This document shows positions 44,913 to 56,885 of a DNA stretch of 64,000 bases, piece by piece. The position numbers and the translations under genes are program-made. Below the pieces are notes generated by a model. The model was not told the DNA's origin. It saw only the letters and a program-made list of their open reading frames with translations, and ran no database searches. The DNA comes from Aselliscus stoliczkanus (lineage: Eukaryota > Chordata > Mammalia > Chiroptera > Hipposideridae), in contig CM066734.1 of NCBI GenBank assembly GCA_033961575.1, positions 81,614,501 to 81,678,500 on the forward strand, read 5' to 3'. Position 1 is the first letter of the stretch. Every line of letters starts with the position of its first letter.

Positions 44913-45869
44913 TGATGATAATAATATAATGATAATACTTAGCACTTATACAACTTTTCATCTTCAAAGTGCTTTCTGAGCATTTGCTAATTAATTTTAC
45001 ATTAGAAAACTATGAGCTGCATATATGCTGCTCCATAAATAATAATCACATGGCCCAAGCAGAGGCAAAATTTAAAACTCTCAGTTGTGACTGAGGAATC
45101 AGTAGCGTCCCCTGGATTGAAAAGGACAGTGAGCTCCAGTTTTTGCATTTTGTGATTTTGGAAATGAGTGGCTGCTCTTCTCACTCCTAGAATCCACTTC
45201 CAAAGACTTTGGCAGTTTTGTTATAGCTTTTTGGTGGAAGGCCAATGACTGTTCAAGCTCTAACCCTCCATTAGAATCTGAATGCTTTCCAACTCATAAC
45301 GCTCTTGTGTCTTTCAACCTATATATCATCCTTTCATTAATTCCTTCCTGAAATTTTTACAGCTATCCTAATACTAGGACTCATTAAAGATTTTTTTCAT
45401 TCCCTGAAATCCAAAGGGTGTTTTTTTCTTTATTTAAAAAAAAAATCTAGGTTTAACTAGTAATTTTCTGAAGTTTTGGATAGCGTTCTGGGTCTTAACA
45501 GCCAATTTCAATATTGGTGTGGAGACTAGATAGGACACATCCTAAAGTTTAGTCATCTGGAAAAGAGAATTTGCCAGAGGCCAGAGACAGACCAGCAGTA
45601 AGGGAGAATCCATTTACTCTGTGGGAGAGGGCTTCTTTGAGTAACAGTTCTTGTTAAAGAGACTCAACATCATTATATGATCAAGTAGAATCATTGTTCT
45701 ACATATGCAACCTCTTTCTTCCCAAAACACGGAAAGAGAAAGATTATCAGAGAAATAATATTTTGTATCAGAATGAAAAAGAATAATAATGGCAGTTCTT
45801 ATATCAGTTATTTATAGGACTTTGATTAGATTTTTTTTTACATTCTTAAAAAATTTCCACTTTAATTGT

Positions 45870-46035
45870 ATTTATTTGTACTTTTCAGACTGTGCTTCTT
45901 ACCTGTGTCTTCAAAATATCTAGTATGTTCTTCCCCCTTTCATTTGTCTGTGTAAATCCTACTCATCTTTCAAGGTGGGCCCAATCCTTATTTTCTCCAC
46001 ATGTGCTTCTCAAAATATACTGCTTTATCATCTGA
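45870..46035 (+). repeat. L2 LINE fragment
   Basis: 'TCTTCAAAATATCTAGTATG', 'AATCCTACTCATCTTTCAAG', 'GTGGGCCCAATCCTTA' resemble the L2 3' coding region. Confidence 0.5.
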
Positions 46036-46145
46036 AGCTTATAAACTCATGGGATTTTCCACCTAAATTTACATATGGTTTGGAGTACATAAGACCAGGA
46101 ATCAAATGGGAAACTTCCTGAGTTGTTGTCATAGAATGGCCTTTT

Positions 46146-46850
46146 GTGATTAAAAAACAAAATATTCTGATACAGGACACCTTCTTCCTTCATTGTTCAA
46201 GAAATATATGTTACATAAACAAGCTGCAGTATACCCAGACAATTAATTATTATTCATCACTAAAGAGTAATGAGCTATCAAGCCATGAAAAGACATGGAG
46301 GAATCTTAAATGCATATTACTAAGTGAAAGAAGCCAATCTGAAAAGGCTACATGCTGTATGATTCCAACTATATGACATTCTGGAAAAGGCAAAGCTATG
46401 GAGACAGTAAAATTATCAGTGGTTGCTAAGGATTGGGGGAAGGGAGGGATGAATAGGTAAATCACAGAGGGCAGTGAAAATACTCTGTATGATACTATTG
46501 GGTTGTCAGAAAAGTCATGATGTAATTTTTCTATGTTTTTCATTGCAAAAATGTGTCATGACTTTTCCAACAACCCAATATAACGATTAATACATATCAT
46601 TATACATTTGTAATTGCAAATTTATAGATGTCAATAGAAAACAAAGAATGAACTGTAAGGTACACTATGGACTTGGGGTGATTATGATGTATCAGTGTAG
46701 GTTCATCAATTGTAACAAATGCACCACTCTGGTGCGCAAAGTTGATAATGGAGGAGGCTCTGCACAAGTGGGGCAGGAAGTATATGGAAAATTTCTGTGC
46801 CTTCCTCTCAATTTTGCCGTGAACTTAAAACTACTCTTAAAAAATAGTCT
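46146..46850 (+). mobile_element. Old L1 (L1M) 3' end, split by a MITE
   Basis: 'AAGCTGCAGTATACCCAGAC', 'CTATATGACATTCTGGAAAA', 'TGTATCAGTGTAGGTTCATC', 'ACAAATGCACCACTCTGGTG', 'TTTTGCCGTGAACTTAAAAC' follow the L1M 3' end in order. The TTGGGTT MITE interrupts it at 46498-46578. Confidence 0.88.
46498..46578. mobile_element. Mariner-type MITE (TTGGGTT family)
   Basis: 81-bp palindromic element: TTGGGTTGTCAGAAAAGTCA and, at the other end, TGACTTTTCCAACAACCCAA, with TA at 46496-46497 and 46579-46580. Removing it with one TA restores GATACTATAACGATT of the host L1. Confidence 0.95.
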
Positions 46851-47234
46851 TTCAACAAATGTGTTGCACATCTATTATGGCTTTGGTACTATGTTAATGA
46901 TAGAACTAGAAATAATACCCTAAGGTGAATATAATCTCTCAATGTAGGCAAAGAAACTGGAGATTAAAACATATCAAAATAAACCCTAGATGGGGCATTC
47001 ATGGAGCACTATGTAAAAATGGAAGTGAAACTAAATTCTGCTGTTTTGGGAGGGAATCAGAGAGGAGTATTCAAAGGGTATGTTATCTGAACCAAGACCT
47101 GAAGTATGCACAGGAATATAATATTTTGACAAGTGATGGTAATGAATCAGCCCAGTAAAAAGCAAGAGAGAGCATTGCCATTTGGGGTGACTGAAAATCA
47201 TCCCCATGTAATTTGACCAACCTCTAGAGGGTGC

Positions 47235-47238
<4 letters not shown>

Positions 47239-47286
<48 letters not shown>
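47239..47286. repeat. (GT)n microsatellite
   Basis: About 48 bp of uninterrupted GT. Confidence 0.97.
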
Positions 47287-47288
<2 letters not shown>

Positions 47289-47979
47289 TTCATAAGGATG
47301 TTTAAGAAGTTTGGACTTAACTATAGAGCAAAGCAGTGCAAATGAAGAGTTTAAATTAGATTAGATTGACATTTGGTTAATTAAAATAACTGGCTTGTTA
47401 TGTGGAAAAGAGATTGGATTATGGAGCTGGAAGCAAACAACTAGAAAGTTATTACTTAGCAAGGGGCAAGGTGTTTGAATTAAGATAGTGGGATTGAGAT
47501 TTCTCGATTCAGTCAAGAGAAATGATACGGTTCAATGATTGAATGTAGGGAGTGATGGAGTTGAGGATTCAAGAACATTGATGAATGATTTTAAAGTTGT
47601 ACAGTTTTAATAAATGCACCTTATACTCTGGTGTATAATATAGCAGACAATGAACTATGTGATAATGGGTCACTTTGCAGCTTGTTCAACAACTCTTAAG
47701 TATTGTTAATAATTGGATATGATCAAATTAAAGTTATTTAGTATATACCCTCCTTTGCCCTTATTCTATTTAATATTTTAATCAACAATTCAGGAAAAAT
47801 ATATTTATAGGAGTAGCAAAATGATAGAGTCCAAATCAACATAGGGTCCAAATAAAAATAATACTAATAAGTTAAATTGTAAAATTCTGGGAAAAATAGA
47901 TGGTGAGATGATGCATAATATAATGTTATTTGCATATTAATATGTTTTTGAGGTAAGGTTAAAACATAAGTACAAAATG

Positions 47980-48310
47980 AGGGAAACATTGTGTTTCAGA
48001 AGTGCAAATACCTAATGATCCAACTGTATGATGCTGCTGCTTTAAAAATTTCCCCAACTGCTGATCTCAATAACAGAAATATACAATCCAAATCACAGGA
48101 AGTAGTATTCCCACTGTTTTCCACAGTGATTGGACTATATTGGAGTACTATATGCAATTCTGGGTGCTGCAGTTTCAGAGGAATAATGAAACTAGAGGAG
48201 AAAAACTAGAATCATGACATGACTGGAAACCATGGAAATAGTGGTTGAAGGAACTGGAAATGTTTTTCTCACAAGAATAGGATGAAGACAAGATGTGATA
48301 GCTGAGGTAA
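47980..48310 (+). repeat. L3/CR1 LINE fragment
   Basis: 'GGAGTACTATATGCAATTCT', 'GGGTGCTGCAGTTTCAGAGG', 'ACTGGAAACCATGGAAATAG', 'GGTTGAAGGAACTGGAAATG', 'GACAAGATGTGATAGCTGA' follow the L3/CR1 3' region. Ancient. Confidence 0.65.
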
Positions 48311-48724
48311 AACGTTTGAGACACCATCATGCTGATCTATTTTGTGATGTTTTTCTTTTTCTGAAAGCAAAACAAGTGTTTAGAATAACATTTGAAATAT
48401 TACTTTTTTTCTGGTGATTCCATTTGATCCTGTGACTCCCTCACTTCACCTTGTCACAGACATTCTGAGTTTACTTTCATCAAGTGAAGCCTGTTATAGC
48501 AGAAATATAGTCAATTTTAAATAGGCTCTTTAAGCATGAGGTAGAATCAATATCTTAAAATAAAACTTTGTTGTTGTTGTTGTTTTCAAATCAGAAGAGC
48601 CTGGTTCTTTTAATTATTAAAAACTGATCTCTTACACAGAGGGATTCAAGTGTACTGAAAATGTTCTATTTCTTATAGTAAATACATTTGTGCTTATTTA
48701 AAAGTGTTCTCTTAACTCTATAGC

Positions 48725-48840
48725 AATATATTATAGTGATATATATAGCAATATATAACAGTATAATATACTGTATATTATAGCAATATATATAGCAACA
48801 TATTATATATAATGTATATATATTACTACATATAAAATAT
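48725..48840. repeat. (TATAGCAATA)n AT-rich tandem tract
   Basis: At least five imperfect TATAGCAATATA-type units. Confidence 0.8.
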
Positions 48841-49034
48841 GCCCTTGTTTTAAGCTGATACCGAAGCTTATGCTATAGAATTGGAAAAATATTCACAGTA
48901 CATTTTTTCCCCACCTGACCAGACTACATAGCATTTTGTGGACTGGAAGAGGTAGTAGAGAGTCAAAGGACAGCACTAAAGTGAAAGCCTGAGAAAAAGT
49001 CCTGTGACACCTCAACCCTTCTCACACTTCTTCC

Positions 49035-49478
49035 TCAATTTAAGGTTAGTTCTGGAGAGTAGGAATAATAAAATTCAAATAAATATGGAGGGATCTGAAA
49101 GTAGAGAGGTCTAACGTCCCTCTTCACATTTTCAGTGGGAAAATGACATCCTGGTTGAGTTCCTTGTGCCATCCTGGTGCTTGAACCCTGGAGTAGAGAG
49201 ACTTCACAGTGTATTGAGGCTGAGAGACCCTCAGGTAGCCTTGCTGAGTTTGATAGTGACTGAGAGTCATGAGGAATAGTGCTCCAATTATCCTGTACCT
49301 CTAAGAAGTGTGCAGGAGTGAATGTGTGAGAAAGCTTGCTGACCTGGTAGGAAATGTACCAGCAGTTAGCAGCATGATCTGTTGAGTCTGAGTCAGAGAC
49401 AAGATGAGAACCCAGGCTTCTGAGAGGACAGTGCAGAGAGGCTGATAATGTCTGCAGCCCAGATGGGGCAATGCGCAC
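49035..49478 (-). other. Unassigned 147-codon open frame
   Basis: Open minus-strand frame starting MRIAPSGLQTLSASLHCPL. I recognise no domain, there is no signal peptide or membrane segment, and no splice or poly-A context supports a gene. Composition (Ser, Leu, Pro, His) is that of translated non-coding or retroviral-like sequence. Most likely chance or a decayed retroelement. Confidence 0.15.
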
Positions 49479-49669
49479 CTCAAGAGATGACAGTCTGGAT
49501 AGATGATGACTGTCGATGCTCAGCCCCAGGGCTTTGGCATTGTGTGAGCTAGGTCACCTGAAGCTTAGAGAAGGGAGGGGGATATGGTAACTTGTCTGAG
49601 AAAACCCAAATTATCTAAGAAAACAATGAAATTGTTATTTCTACCAAGAATAGAATGTATAAGATATAG

Positions 49670-50160
49670 AGGAAAAACAGGGTTGCTAGTTGGGAGGGGG
49701 ATGGGGATGAGGAAGAAGGGGAAGGGATTAGACAGCATAAATAGGTAACTACAATATTGCCACAGGGATATGAAAGACAGTTCAGGAAATATAATAATGT
49801 TGTAAATATTTTGTGGGGTGTCAGATGGTCACATGTCTTGTTAGGGAGACCACTTCATGGGTGGAGTAGAGGCTTGATCACTGCACTGTACACCTGAAAC
49901 TGATGTTGTGTAATATTGTATGCCAACTGTAATTGAATATATAGATAGTCATGGGATGTGGATTATACTGTGGAAGGGAGTCAGAGGAATTGTAATAGAT
50001 ACATATGATATGTGGGGGAGGAGTGGGGTGGCAAATTGGGAGAAGGGGGTTGTCACATTGAGTGGTAAAAAGTATAACCATTGCACTGTGTTGTACACCT
50101 GAAGCTAATTTTTAAAAAAATGTTTATTTCAAAATAAAATAATAAAAGAATAAAAAAGAA
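49670..50160 (+). mobile_element. L1 3' end
   Basis: 'GGTTGCTAGTTGGGAGGGGG', 'CACAGGGATATGAAAGACAG', 'GGGAGACCACTTCATGGGTG', 'GTACACCTGAAACTGATGTT', 'GGAGTGGGGTGGCAAATTGG', 'GTTGTACACCTGAAGCTAAT', then an A-rich tail. The full 3' UTR of the same type as the antisense copy at 24664. Confidence 0.9.
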
Positions 50161-50773
50161 TAGAATGTATAGTTGCCACTATTAGGCAGAATAGGGGTTT
50201 GAAACAGATATAATGAAGAAAATTACTTTTTGGGGGCATGCTTGAGTTTATAGCAAGACATTATTATACCAACTAGAGTAGCAAGTATGAGTGTGAGCTT
50301 AAAACAGAGGCAGCTTTTAAGTTATGCATAAAAGGGGTTTCATAAAAGTTTAGGATTTTAAGCAATGAAATGTTTAGAAGTATCAAGGAAAGACAGGATG
50401 ATAGCTTTAAGAAACTATGTATGAGTGCAGAGTGGATACTCTGCACCACATTTGTTAAAATCCCATTAGCCAAAGCAAGTCATGTGATTGCTCACAGAGT
50501 TAAGAGTTGGGTCAAAACTCCACTTCCACAGTAGGAAGAGTGAAAATTTGGGGCTCTCAATGCAATTCATCTACTGCAGAAATACTCAAAATTATAGAGG
50601 TGGCAAAATTAAACCCCGGAAAAATGAATGATTTCAGCAAGTATGTATCTAAAACATTCATGAGCCCATGAGGAATTAATATGCCTAAAATTGTTTTATG
50701 AAAGAAAGCTTAATAAAATACAGTGTAAAGCTAAAAAAAAACAAAACACCAAACAAACAAACTATGTAGACAG

Positions 50774-51231
50774 GGCCCGCTGAGTGGCACATTGGTTAAG
50801 AGGTGGCTTGGGACACCAGCAGCCCCGGTTCGGATCCCACATATGAGGGCCAGTGACACTGCCCTCCACAGCTAAGATGGTGAACAACAGCTCCACCTGG
50901 AGCTGGGCTGCTGTGAGTCCCCTGGATGGCATAGCTGCAGCCCCTGCTGCAGTGGGCTACCACAGGCTACTGAGTGGCCAGCAGCCAGTCTGAGTGGCTG
51001 GCAGTCGGTGTGAGCTGCCCAGAGCTGCTGTGAGCAGCCATCCAGAGGCTGGCAACCAATCTGCCTCACCCGGGAAGAGCGCAATGATGATACCAACATG
51101 GGCCAGAGAAGCAATGTCCTCCACAACTAGACTGAAGAACAAAAGGACAGCAACTTGTCTGTTCCCCTTCCCTGGTTCCCCAACGCTGTTACCCTCACCC
51201 GATTCCCCAATAAAATCTTTTTAAAAAAGAG
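50774..51231 (+). mobile_element. Long T+ SINE
   Basis: Complete copy: head GGCCCGCTGAGTGGCACATT, B box GGTTCGGATCCCA, body with 'AGCTAAGATGGTGAACAACA', 'AGCTCCACCTGGAGCTGGGC', repetitive TGAGTGGCCAGCAGCC units, 'CTCCACAACTAGACTGAAGA' and a tail CCCCAATAAAATCTTTTTA. A 15-bp target duplication with two mismatches (AAACTATGTAGACAG / AAATTATGTCGACAG) lies at 50759-50773 and 51232-51246. Confidence 0.93.
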
Positions 51232-51380
51232 AAATTATGTCGACAGAAGATCCCATTGAAAGAGGTTAGATGGAACTTACAACTATTTCCTTTTAAATTC
51301 CATAATTTTATGTGTTCAAAAGTGTCTTGCCTGTATATCTAACATTTGTGATTATGCTAGAACACTTTCAAAAACTAATA

Positions 51381-52005
51381 GTGCAGTTGACCCTTGAACA
51401 ACACAAGGGTTGGGGGGCAGGGACACTGACCCCTCCCAACTCCCAGTCCAAAAATCAATATACATCATTTGACTCCCCCTCCCAAAATTAACTACATTTG
51501 GCCCTTCGCAGCATAGATTCAATGAAACTTGGATTGAAAACAGTGCAGTTGACTTATGAACAGGATGGATTTGAAGCGGGCGGTCCAAATATACATGGAT
51601 CTTTTTCAACAAATACAGTAGGCCCTTTGTATCTGCCGGATTCAACAAACTGACCCAAAACAGCATTTTCGCATTCGAATTGCGGTTTCCCAGCAATGGT
51701 TTGTTCAATCTGCAGATATAAATGGCTGACTGTAGCTAAGTTTTGGGGGGAGTCAAAAATTATTTGTGAATTTTCCACTTCACTGGACCCCCAACCCCCA
51801 TGTTGTTCAAGAGTCAACTGTATTTCAATCCGTGGTTGGGAATCTGAGTTTGGGAAACTGTCATGGCTGGGCATATAAAGATACTCTTTTAGATTCACTA
51901 TTGGTTGAATTTGCAGATGCAAAATCTGAAGATAGGAAGGGCCACCTGCACTGATAAACTTTGTAAGAGGGCAGTTCAAGTTCAAACCCAAGGGTCAACT
52001 ATATT
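51381..52005. mobile_element. Nested Tigger (pogo-like) DNA transposon remnants
   Basis: At least two sets of inverted ends are interleaved: CAGTTGACCCTTGAACAACA (51381) with GTTGTTCAAGAGTCAACTG (about 51801-51820), and GCAGTTGACTTATGAACAGG (about 51544) with CCCAAGGGTCAACTATA (to about 52003). A CAGTAGGCCCTTTGTATCTG piece (51617) looks like a third. MER28/Tigger2-like. Several 60-145 codon frames here are not genes. Confidence 0.75.
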
Positions 52006-52224
52006 TTACTTTTTCCCCCCTTCTTTTCTTATTAGGACTCTAAGAGTCCACTTTACCAACCACTGTTTTGAAATGAAAAAGGTTTAAAAACTTGTTTTGA
52101 ACTGAGTATTAACTGAGGCATTGACATGTAAGCTAAATGAGAATGTGAAACTTTTTGATAATTATCATGAAGCACTATAAAATATTAAAAATATAAAGTG
52201 AATAAGGCAGAATTCAAAATTGTT

Positions 52225-52620
52225 TTATATGTTGTTGGAGGAGGTCATTCAGAGGACATGGCCACCAGCTGACTCACAAGTTGGACTCCAGCAATCAGAG
52301 GCTCTTCACCACCCCACCACCCCCCACACCCACTTTTGGAATGTACTATTGCCACGGTGGGAGCCATCTTCAAGGACTCAAACTTGAGAGAACAATGTGT
52401 TGTTGAGGTGATTTGGGCTGAATACATGAGTGAGCTCAGTTAAGATACAAACTTTTAAGATTTTGGTGGGAGGGTGTTCAAATCTGATCTTATTGCTGCC
52501 GCTCAAACCAAGCCTCATAAGTTTTCTTGTTTATTAAACCTTCCACCTACATATCTGAAGTGGTTTGTGTCTTTCTTTCATCTTTCCTTGCCCTCTGTGT
52601 ACTGGGAACAGGTTGTTAAC
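52225..52620 (+). mobile_element. Probable solo LTR (ERV1-like)
   Basis: Ends with a retroviral R/U5-like stretch: 'TTGTTTATTAAACCTTCCAC', 'GTGTCTTTCTTTCATCTTTC', 'CTTGCCCTCTGTGTACTGGG'. The upstream part has a C-rich block (CACCACCCCACCACCCCCCA). Boundaries and direct repeats not resolved. Confidence 0.5.
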
Positions 52621-52876
52621 CAACGGTTATGATTATAAACCAAGTAAAATTTTATATATATATATATTTAGATGCGAACTGGAAGGGAATATGAGAAAAT
52701 AAAAGTTGATGTTGATTGTTGGCAGTGGCACTGATTTTTTTTTTAAGCTTTTAATTCCTATTATTATAACATTGCATACACAATGCATTCTTTTAAAATG
52801 AAGGAACTTTTTCTGGCTCGTTCATTTATAGCTACTTTTAACATTTCATATGAAATTTTAAAATGGCTCTCTTCTA

Positions 52877-52989
52877 GGGCCAGCTGAATGGCGCGGTGGT
52901 TAAGCGCTGACTTGGGAAGCCAGCGGCCCCGGTTTGGGTCCCACATAGAGGGCCAGTGATACTGCCCTCAAAAAAAAAAAAAAAAAAAA
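52877..52989 (+). mobile_element. Short tRNA-derived SINE (head-only form)
   Basis: GGGCCAGCTGAATGGCGCGG to GTGATACTGCCCTC and a poly-A of about 19. Flanks share TCTCTTCTA. Near-identical to the copies at 17601 and 58974. Confidence 0.92.
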
Positions 52990-53754
52990 CCAAAACAAAT
53001 AAAACGGATCTCTTCTAAAAGTAAGTATAAAATACATGTTATATAGTTTCCTATCCAGTTTTGAAATAGAAAATATTTAATGAAGAAAAATTTTATAAAA
53101 TCAGAAAGGATAAAAAAAGATATTTCAATGTTTAAAAAGGCACTTAGGAAAGAAGAAATTTTATTGGTTTTTAAACATAAGGTATTTTAGAAGACACTGT
53201 TCTACGTCAAAATTTTTATTTAGAATACCAACAAGTTAATTTAAGAAGTAGTCCTGATATTCATGCAATTCATAATTTGAGAAACAGTATTATAGATTTT
53301 GTTAATAATATTATGTATATACTCATTGTTGATAAGTCATACTTTAACTGTTTTTGTAAAAATTGTCTAACTCATAAAAACTATTAATTAAATTTTCTAA
53401 TTCTTGAGAATACTTTGATATTTTAATGTGCATATGATTATTTTTATGAATATATATAATTCCTTTAAGTTCCATAATTGTATGTGTTTGAAAGTATTTG
53501 TGTCCGTGTGTATTTGTATGTACCTATCTGATCCATTATCACTGTAACCTTTAATAACAAAGGCTGTAAACTAGAAAAAGTATTTGAAAGTTTAGAACAA
53601 GTGCATTCTAGATTTTTTTCAAATATATTTTGATTTTGGAAGCTATAATAAAAAAAATGGCTGCATATAAGATAAAATTTCCTGTGACTACAATATCCAT
53701 CCACTGTGAGAAGAAATTTAATTTACCTTTTAATGTTATTAATTTTTTAAAAAC

Positions 53755-53840
53755 TTTTATTTATTCACTCATTCAACAAACATTCATTGAATGTCTTTTG
53801 TCTGTTATGCAATATAATAGGAATTCTGTGATGAAAGTGA
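53755..53840 (-). repeat. L2 LINE 3' end fragment
   Basis: 'TTCACTCATTCAACAAACAT', 'TCATTGAATGTCTTTTGTCT', the antisense L2 3' terminus. Confidence 0.65.
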
Positions 53841-54929
53841 ACTACCTTTTAATTAATTGAAAATTTAAATCCCATAAGGATTTGGTGAAAAGGTTGTATA
53901 CCTGTGTTATGTGATTATGTAAATCTCATGGGAAAGTTGTGATGTAAACTGGTCATAAGGTTAATTGCTACATATTTTTGTCTTCTGAGTCCCCAATGAT
54001 TATACCATTCAATATAGTTGAGGTCCATAAGAAAGCTAACCTGACACACATACATAAATCTTTCTTTCTTAAATGTTAAAAAGTTTCTTGAACAATTAAA
54101 ACCCAGTATGTCAAAATGTAGGATCCTATTGAACTTTCCCATATGTGTATATAAGTAACTTGAAATATATATTTACATGTTAGTAAATATTTTCTTTTAT
54201 TGATGCATAATTTCAAGTCTGCTTAGGCAAACATTAGCATGAAGAATATTCTCTTAGATTATACGCACTCTAGTTATTATTTCTCCTGTTTCTTTGCCTC
54301 ATTTACAGAGCGTTTTTATTTGGTTCACTCTTAAGTTATTATTTAAATGTTTTCAATTTTCCCTTTAAAATTTAAGAACATATGTTATAGAAGTGTAATA
54401 AATTTCACTTTTTTTTGGAAGGCAGGTTAAAATAATCCCTGTAATTAAAGAGGTCTTTCTTATGAGAGAGTTTTTCTTATTTTCTAATTTTCTTAATGTT
54501 TGCCCCGAGGAGAGTCCTACAATTATGTCTTCACACTGACATTTATCCTCCAGATTATACAAAATTACAAAGAAACAAAAGTCACACTTAACTCTGAGTA
54601 TCTAGAATAGGTGAAGAGGAAAAGAATCTTTATTTTAGTCTCATGTGGTGGATAAGTGTTGCCATAAAATTAAGGGCATTTCATATTGCAATTGATGTTT
54701 CCTGGGCCAGGCTTGGAAAAAAATGTAGTTATAGGCAATTTATATAAAACAAATTTGACAAGTCTTCCAAATAGAAAAGTTTTTAAGGAAGGGATTGTAT
54801 AAAGTTTCAGAGTTTCAGAAGAAAGTTTTCCTTGTTCTGGTAAGAGCTAGAAACCAAATGGGGATTTCTATTTTTTAGCAGAATAATATAACTATATAGA
54901 CCATCAAATCTGTAGCATAATTGTAAAGT

Positions 54930-55090
54930 TTTTTGTTGTTTGTTTGTTTGTTTTTTTAGCTGAGCCATCCTGCCACCTGTTGGCAGCTCAGTGGCAACTC
55001 AGCTCAGGCTGGGCATTGAACTGCTGTTGCTCAGAGCTCAGCTTGCACTCTTGAGCAAGCTCTTAACCAACTGAGCTTCTCAGCTGACCC
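54930..55090 (-). mobile_element. tRNA-derived SINE, second type
   Basis: Minus-strand head GGGTCAGCTGAGAAGCTCAG, A-box-like GCTCAGTTGGTTAAGAGC, body with 'CAACAGGTGGCAGGATGGCT' and CAGCTAAAAAAA plus a (CAAA)n tail. TAAAGTT repeats at both edges. Same family as 30560-30706. Confidence 0.85.
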
Positions 55091-56699
55091 TAAAGTTCCT
55101 TTTTTAATTGGTGCAAATAAGTGATATAAACATATCTTTGGAGCTAATGTTGTTTTTTTGTAGTCCTATTTTTATTGCTTATGATGTGGGCAGTTCATTC
55201 AAATTTATACCTTGATCATTAAATTGCTCTGATGGAAGGAGAACTGACTCTGGGTGGTGAACTCACAACATGATATATAGATGATATAATACAGAATTGT
55301 ACATTTGAAACCTATGTAACTTTACTAACAATTGTCACCCCAATAAACTTGAATTTAAAATAATAAATTGCTCTGACTCTCAAAAGTAGAGCAAAGTAAA
55401 ATATATAAGGTTGGAAAGAAACAAGGTTGCATCCTAAACCTGTTCAGGACAAAGTGTCTGAAAACATAACATTAGGATGCATAAATCATCATAAGAAGCA
55501 CAAAAGGCAGGATTTTTCAGGTGGACCACAATGAGTCCAAGTGGTATTAAGACAGCATTGGAACTAGAAAATATTTTAGGAATTGCAGATAGTGTTGGAT
55601 TCAGTTAGCCATGTGAGTAGAAAAAGCTACAGTAGTTTGACAAAAGCTACAGTAGACCACTACTTCTGGCGGACTCACTTGAAGACCAGAAACCTTTACC
55701 AATAACCTTCATTCTTTCATCCTCTCAGCATCTGTTTTTATCACATTGATATGTATGGAAGCTTTAGCTTTCTTTCCATCAGAGGGAGTTATATTGTATA
55801 TTAGTGGCAGTGGCCAGAGGGAGTGCAGGGGATGCATCAGTTACCTGGGACTGTCAGCTCTTAAAGTTGGAGGCATCAAGGCCCAAACAGAAGAACATTT
55901 TATTAAAATGAATAGTTGGGTGAGATTTTTAAAGAAGGGGTGATCAGTATAAGCTGAATGAAATGTTCAAGAGATCTTTCGTGAGACTTTGAATCCTCTC
56001 ATAATTGCTTATTGTTGAATAATTGTTGAAAAAGTGTGGCAAAGACTTTGGGAGAAGCCAGTCTTTCTACCCTGCACAGATACTTCCATCATTCCCAGGG
56101 GTTGGTAGTTTAGGAATCTCCAGAGGTAGCATTTGTGGCCTGGATATGGAGGACAGGTGGTTACAGTATAAATGTATATATGGCTTCATGGGCCATTATA
56201 TATATAAAATTTATGAATGTCTTCTAGGGCACAGGCTATGAGCATATTTGAGCTTGGGAAAGGAGAAAAGGCCAGATTCTATGTGGTACTTACAGATGGA
56301 AGCAGCATGGTTCAAAAGGAGGCATATGTTGTATATCATATAAGAGTGGGAATATGTCTAGAAAGACATGGGGAAGAACAAAGAAATTTTCTAAACCATC
56401 TTGAGTGTCATGATTCTGCAGGTTCCAATGTTAGTTTTAGCCAGTGTATATTTGTTGATAATAAAGGATACAAGTACATAAAAACTCTTGAAAATCTAGG
56501 TCGCTAGAACGGGATGATTCCCATTATGTAGATGGCACTAGTGAAAACATGACTATCACTATAATGTAGAGGAAATTGTATTTAGAGTGTCCGATTGTAG
56601 TTTGAAAACTCATGGAGTTTGGACAATAAAAAGAACACTTATATGTGAAAAATTAAAATAATACTAATAATTTCTATAGGAAAAGTACACAGGTTTTAC

Positions 56700-56885
56700 C
56701 ATCTGAAAACCTGCCTTCAAATCCTAACTTGAATTTAACAGCTCTGTGATCTTAGACATTTACTTAACTTTTCTGAACCTTAGGTTTTTCCTCTTAAAAA
56801 TACTTGTAATAATAATACCTCTCCTGACTTTATTACATGGGTGCCTGGTGGTTAGCAAATGCTTCATAAATCTTAATTTTTATAA
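56700..56885 (+). repeat. MIR SINE
   Basis: 'CTGCCTTCAAATCCTAACTT', 'GCTCTGTGATCTTAGACATT', 'TTCTGAACCTTAGGTTTTTC', 'GTTAGCAAATGCTTCATAAA'. Confidence 0.8.

Noticed and set aside
49035..49478. 147-codon frame as a lineage-specific gene
   Set aside because: Kept only as a low-confidence note: no domain, promoter, splice or poly-A evidence.
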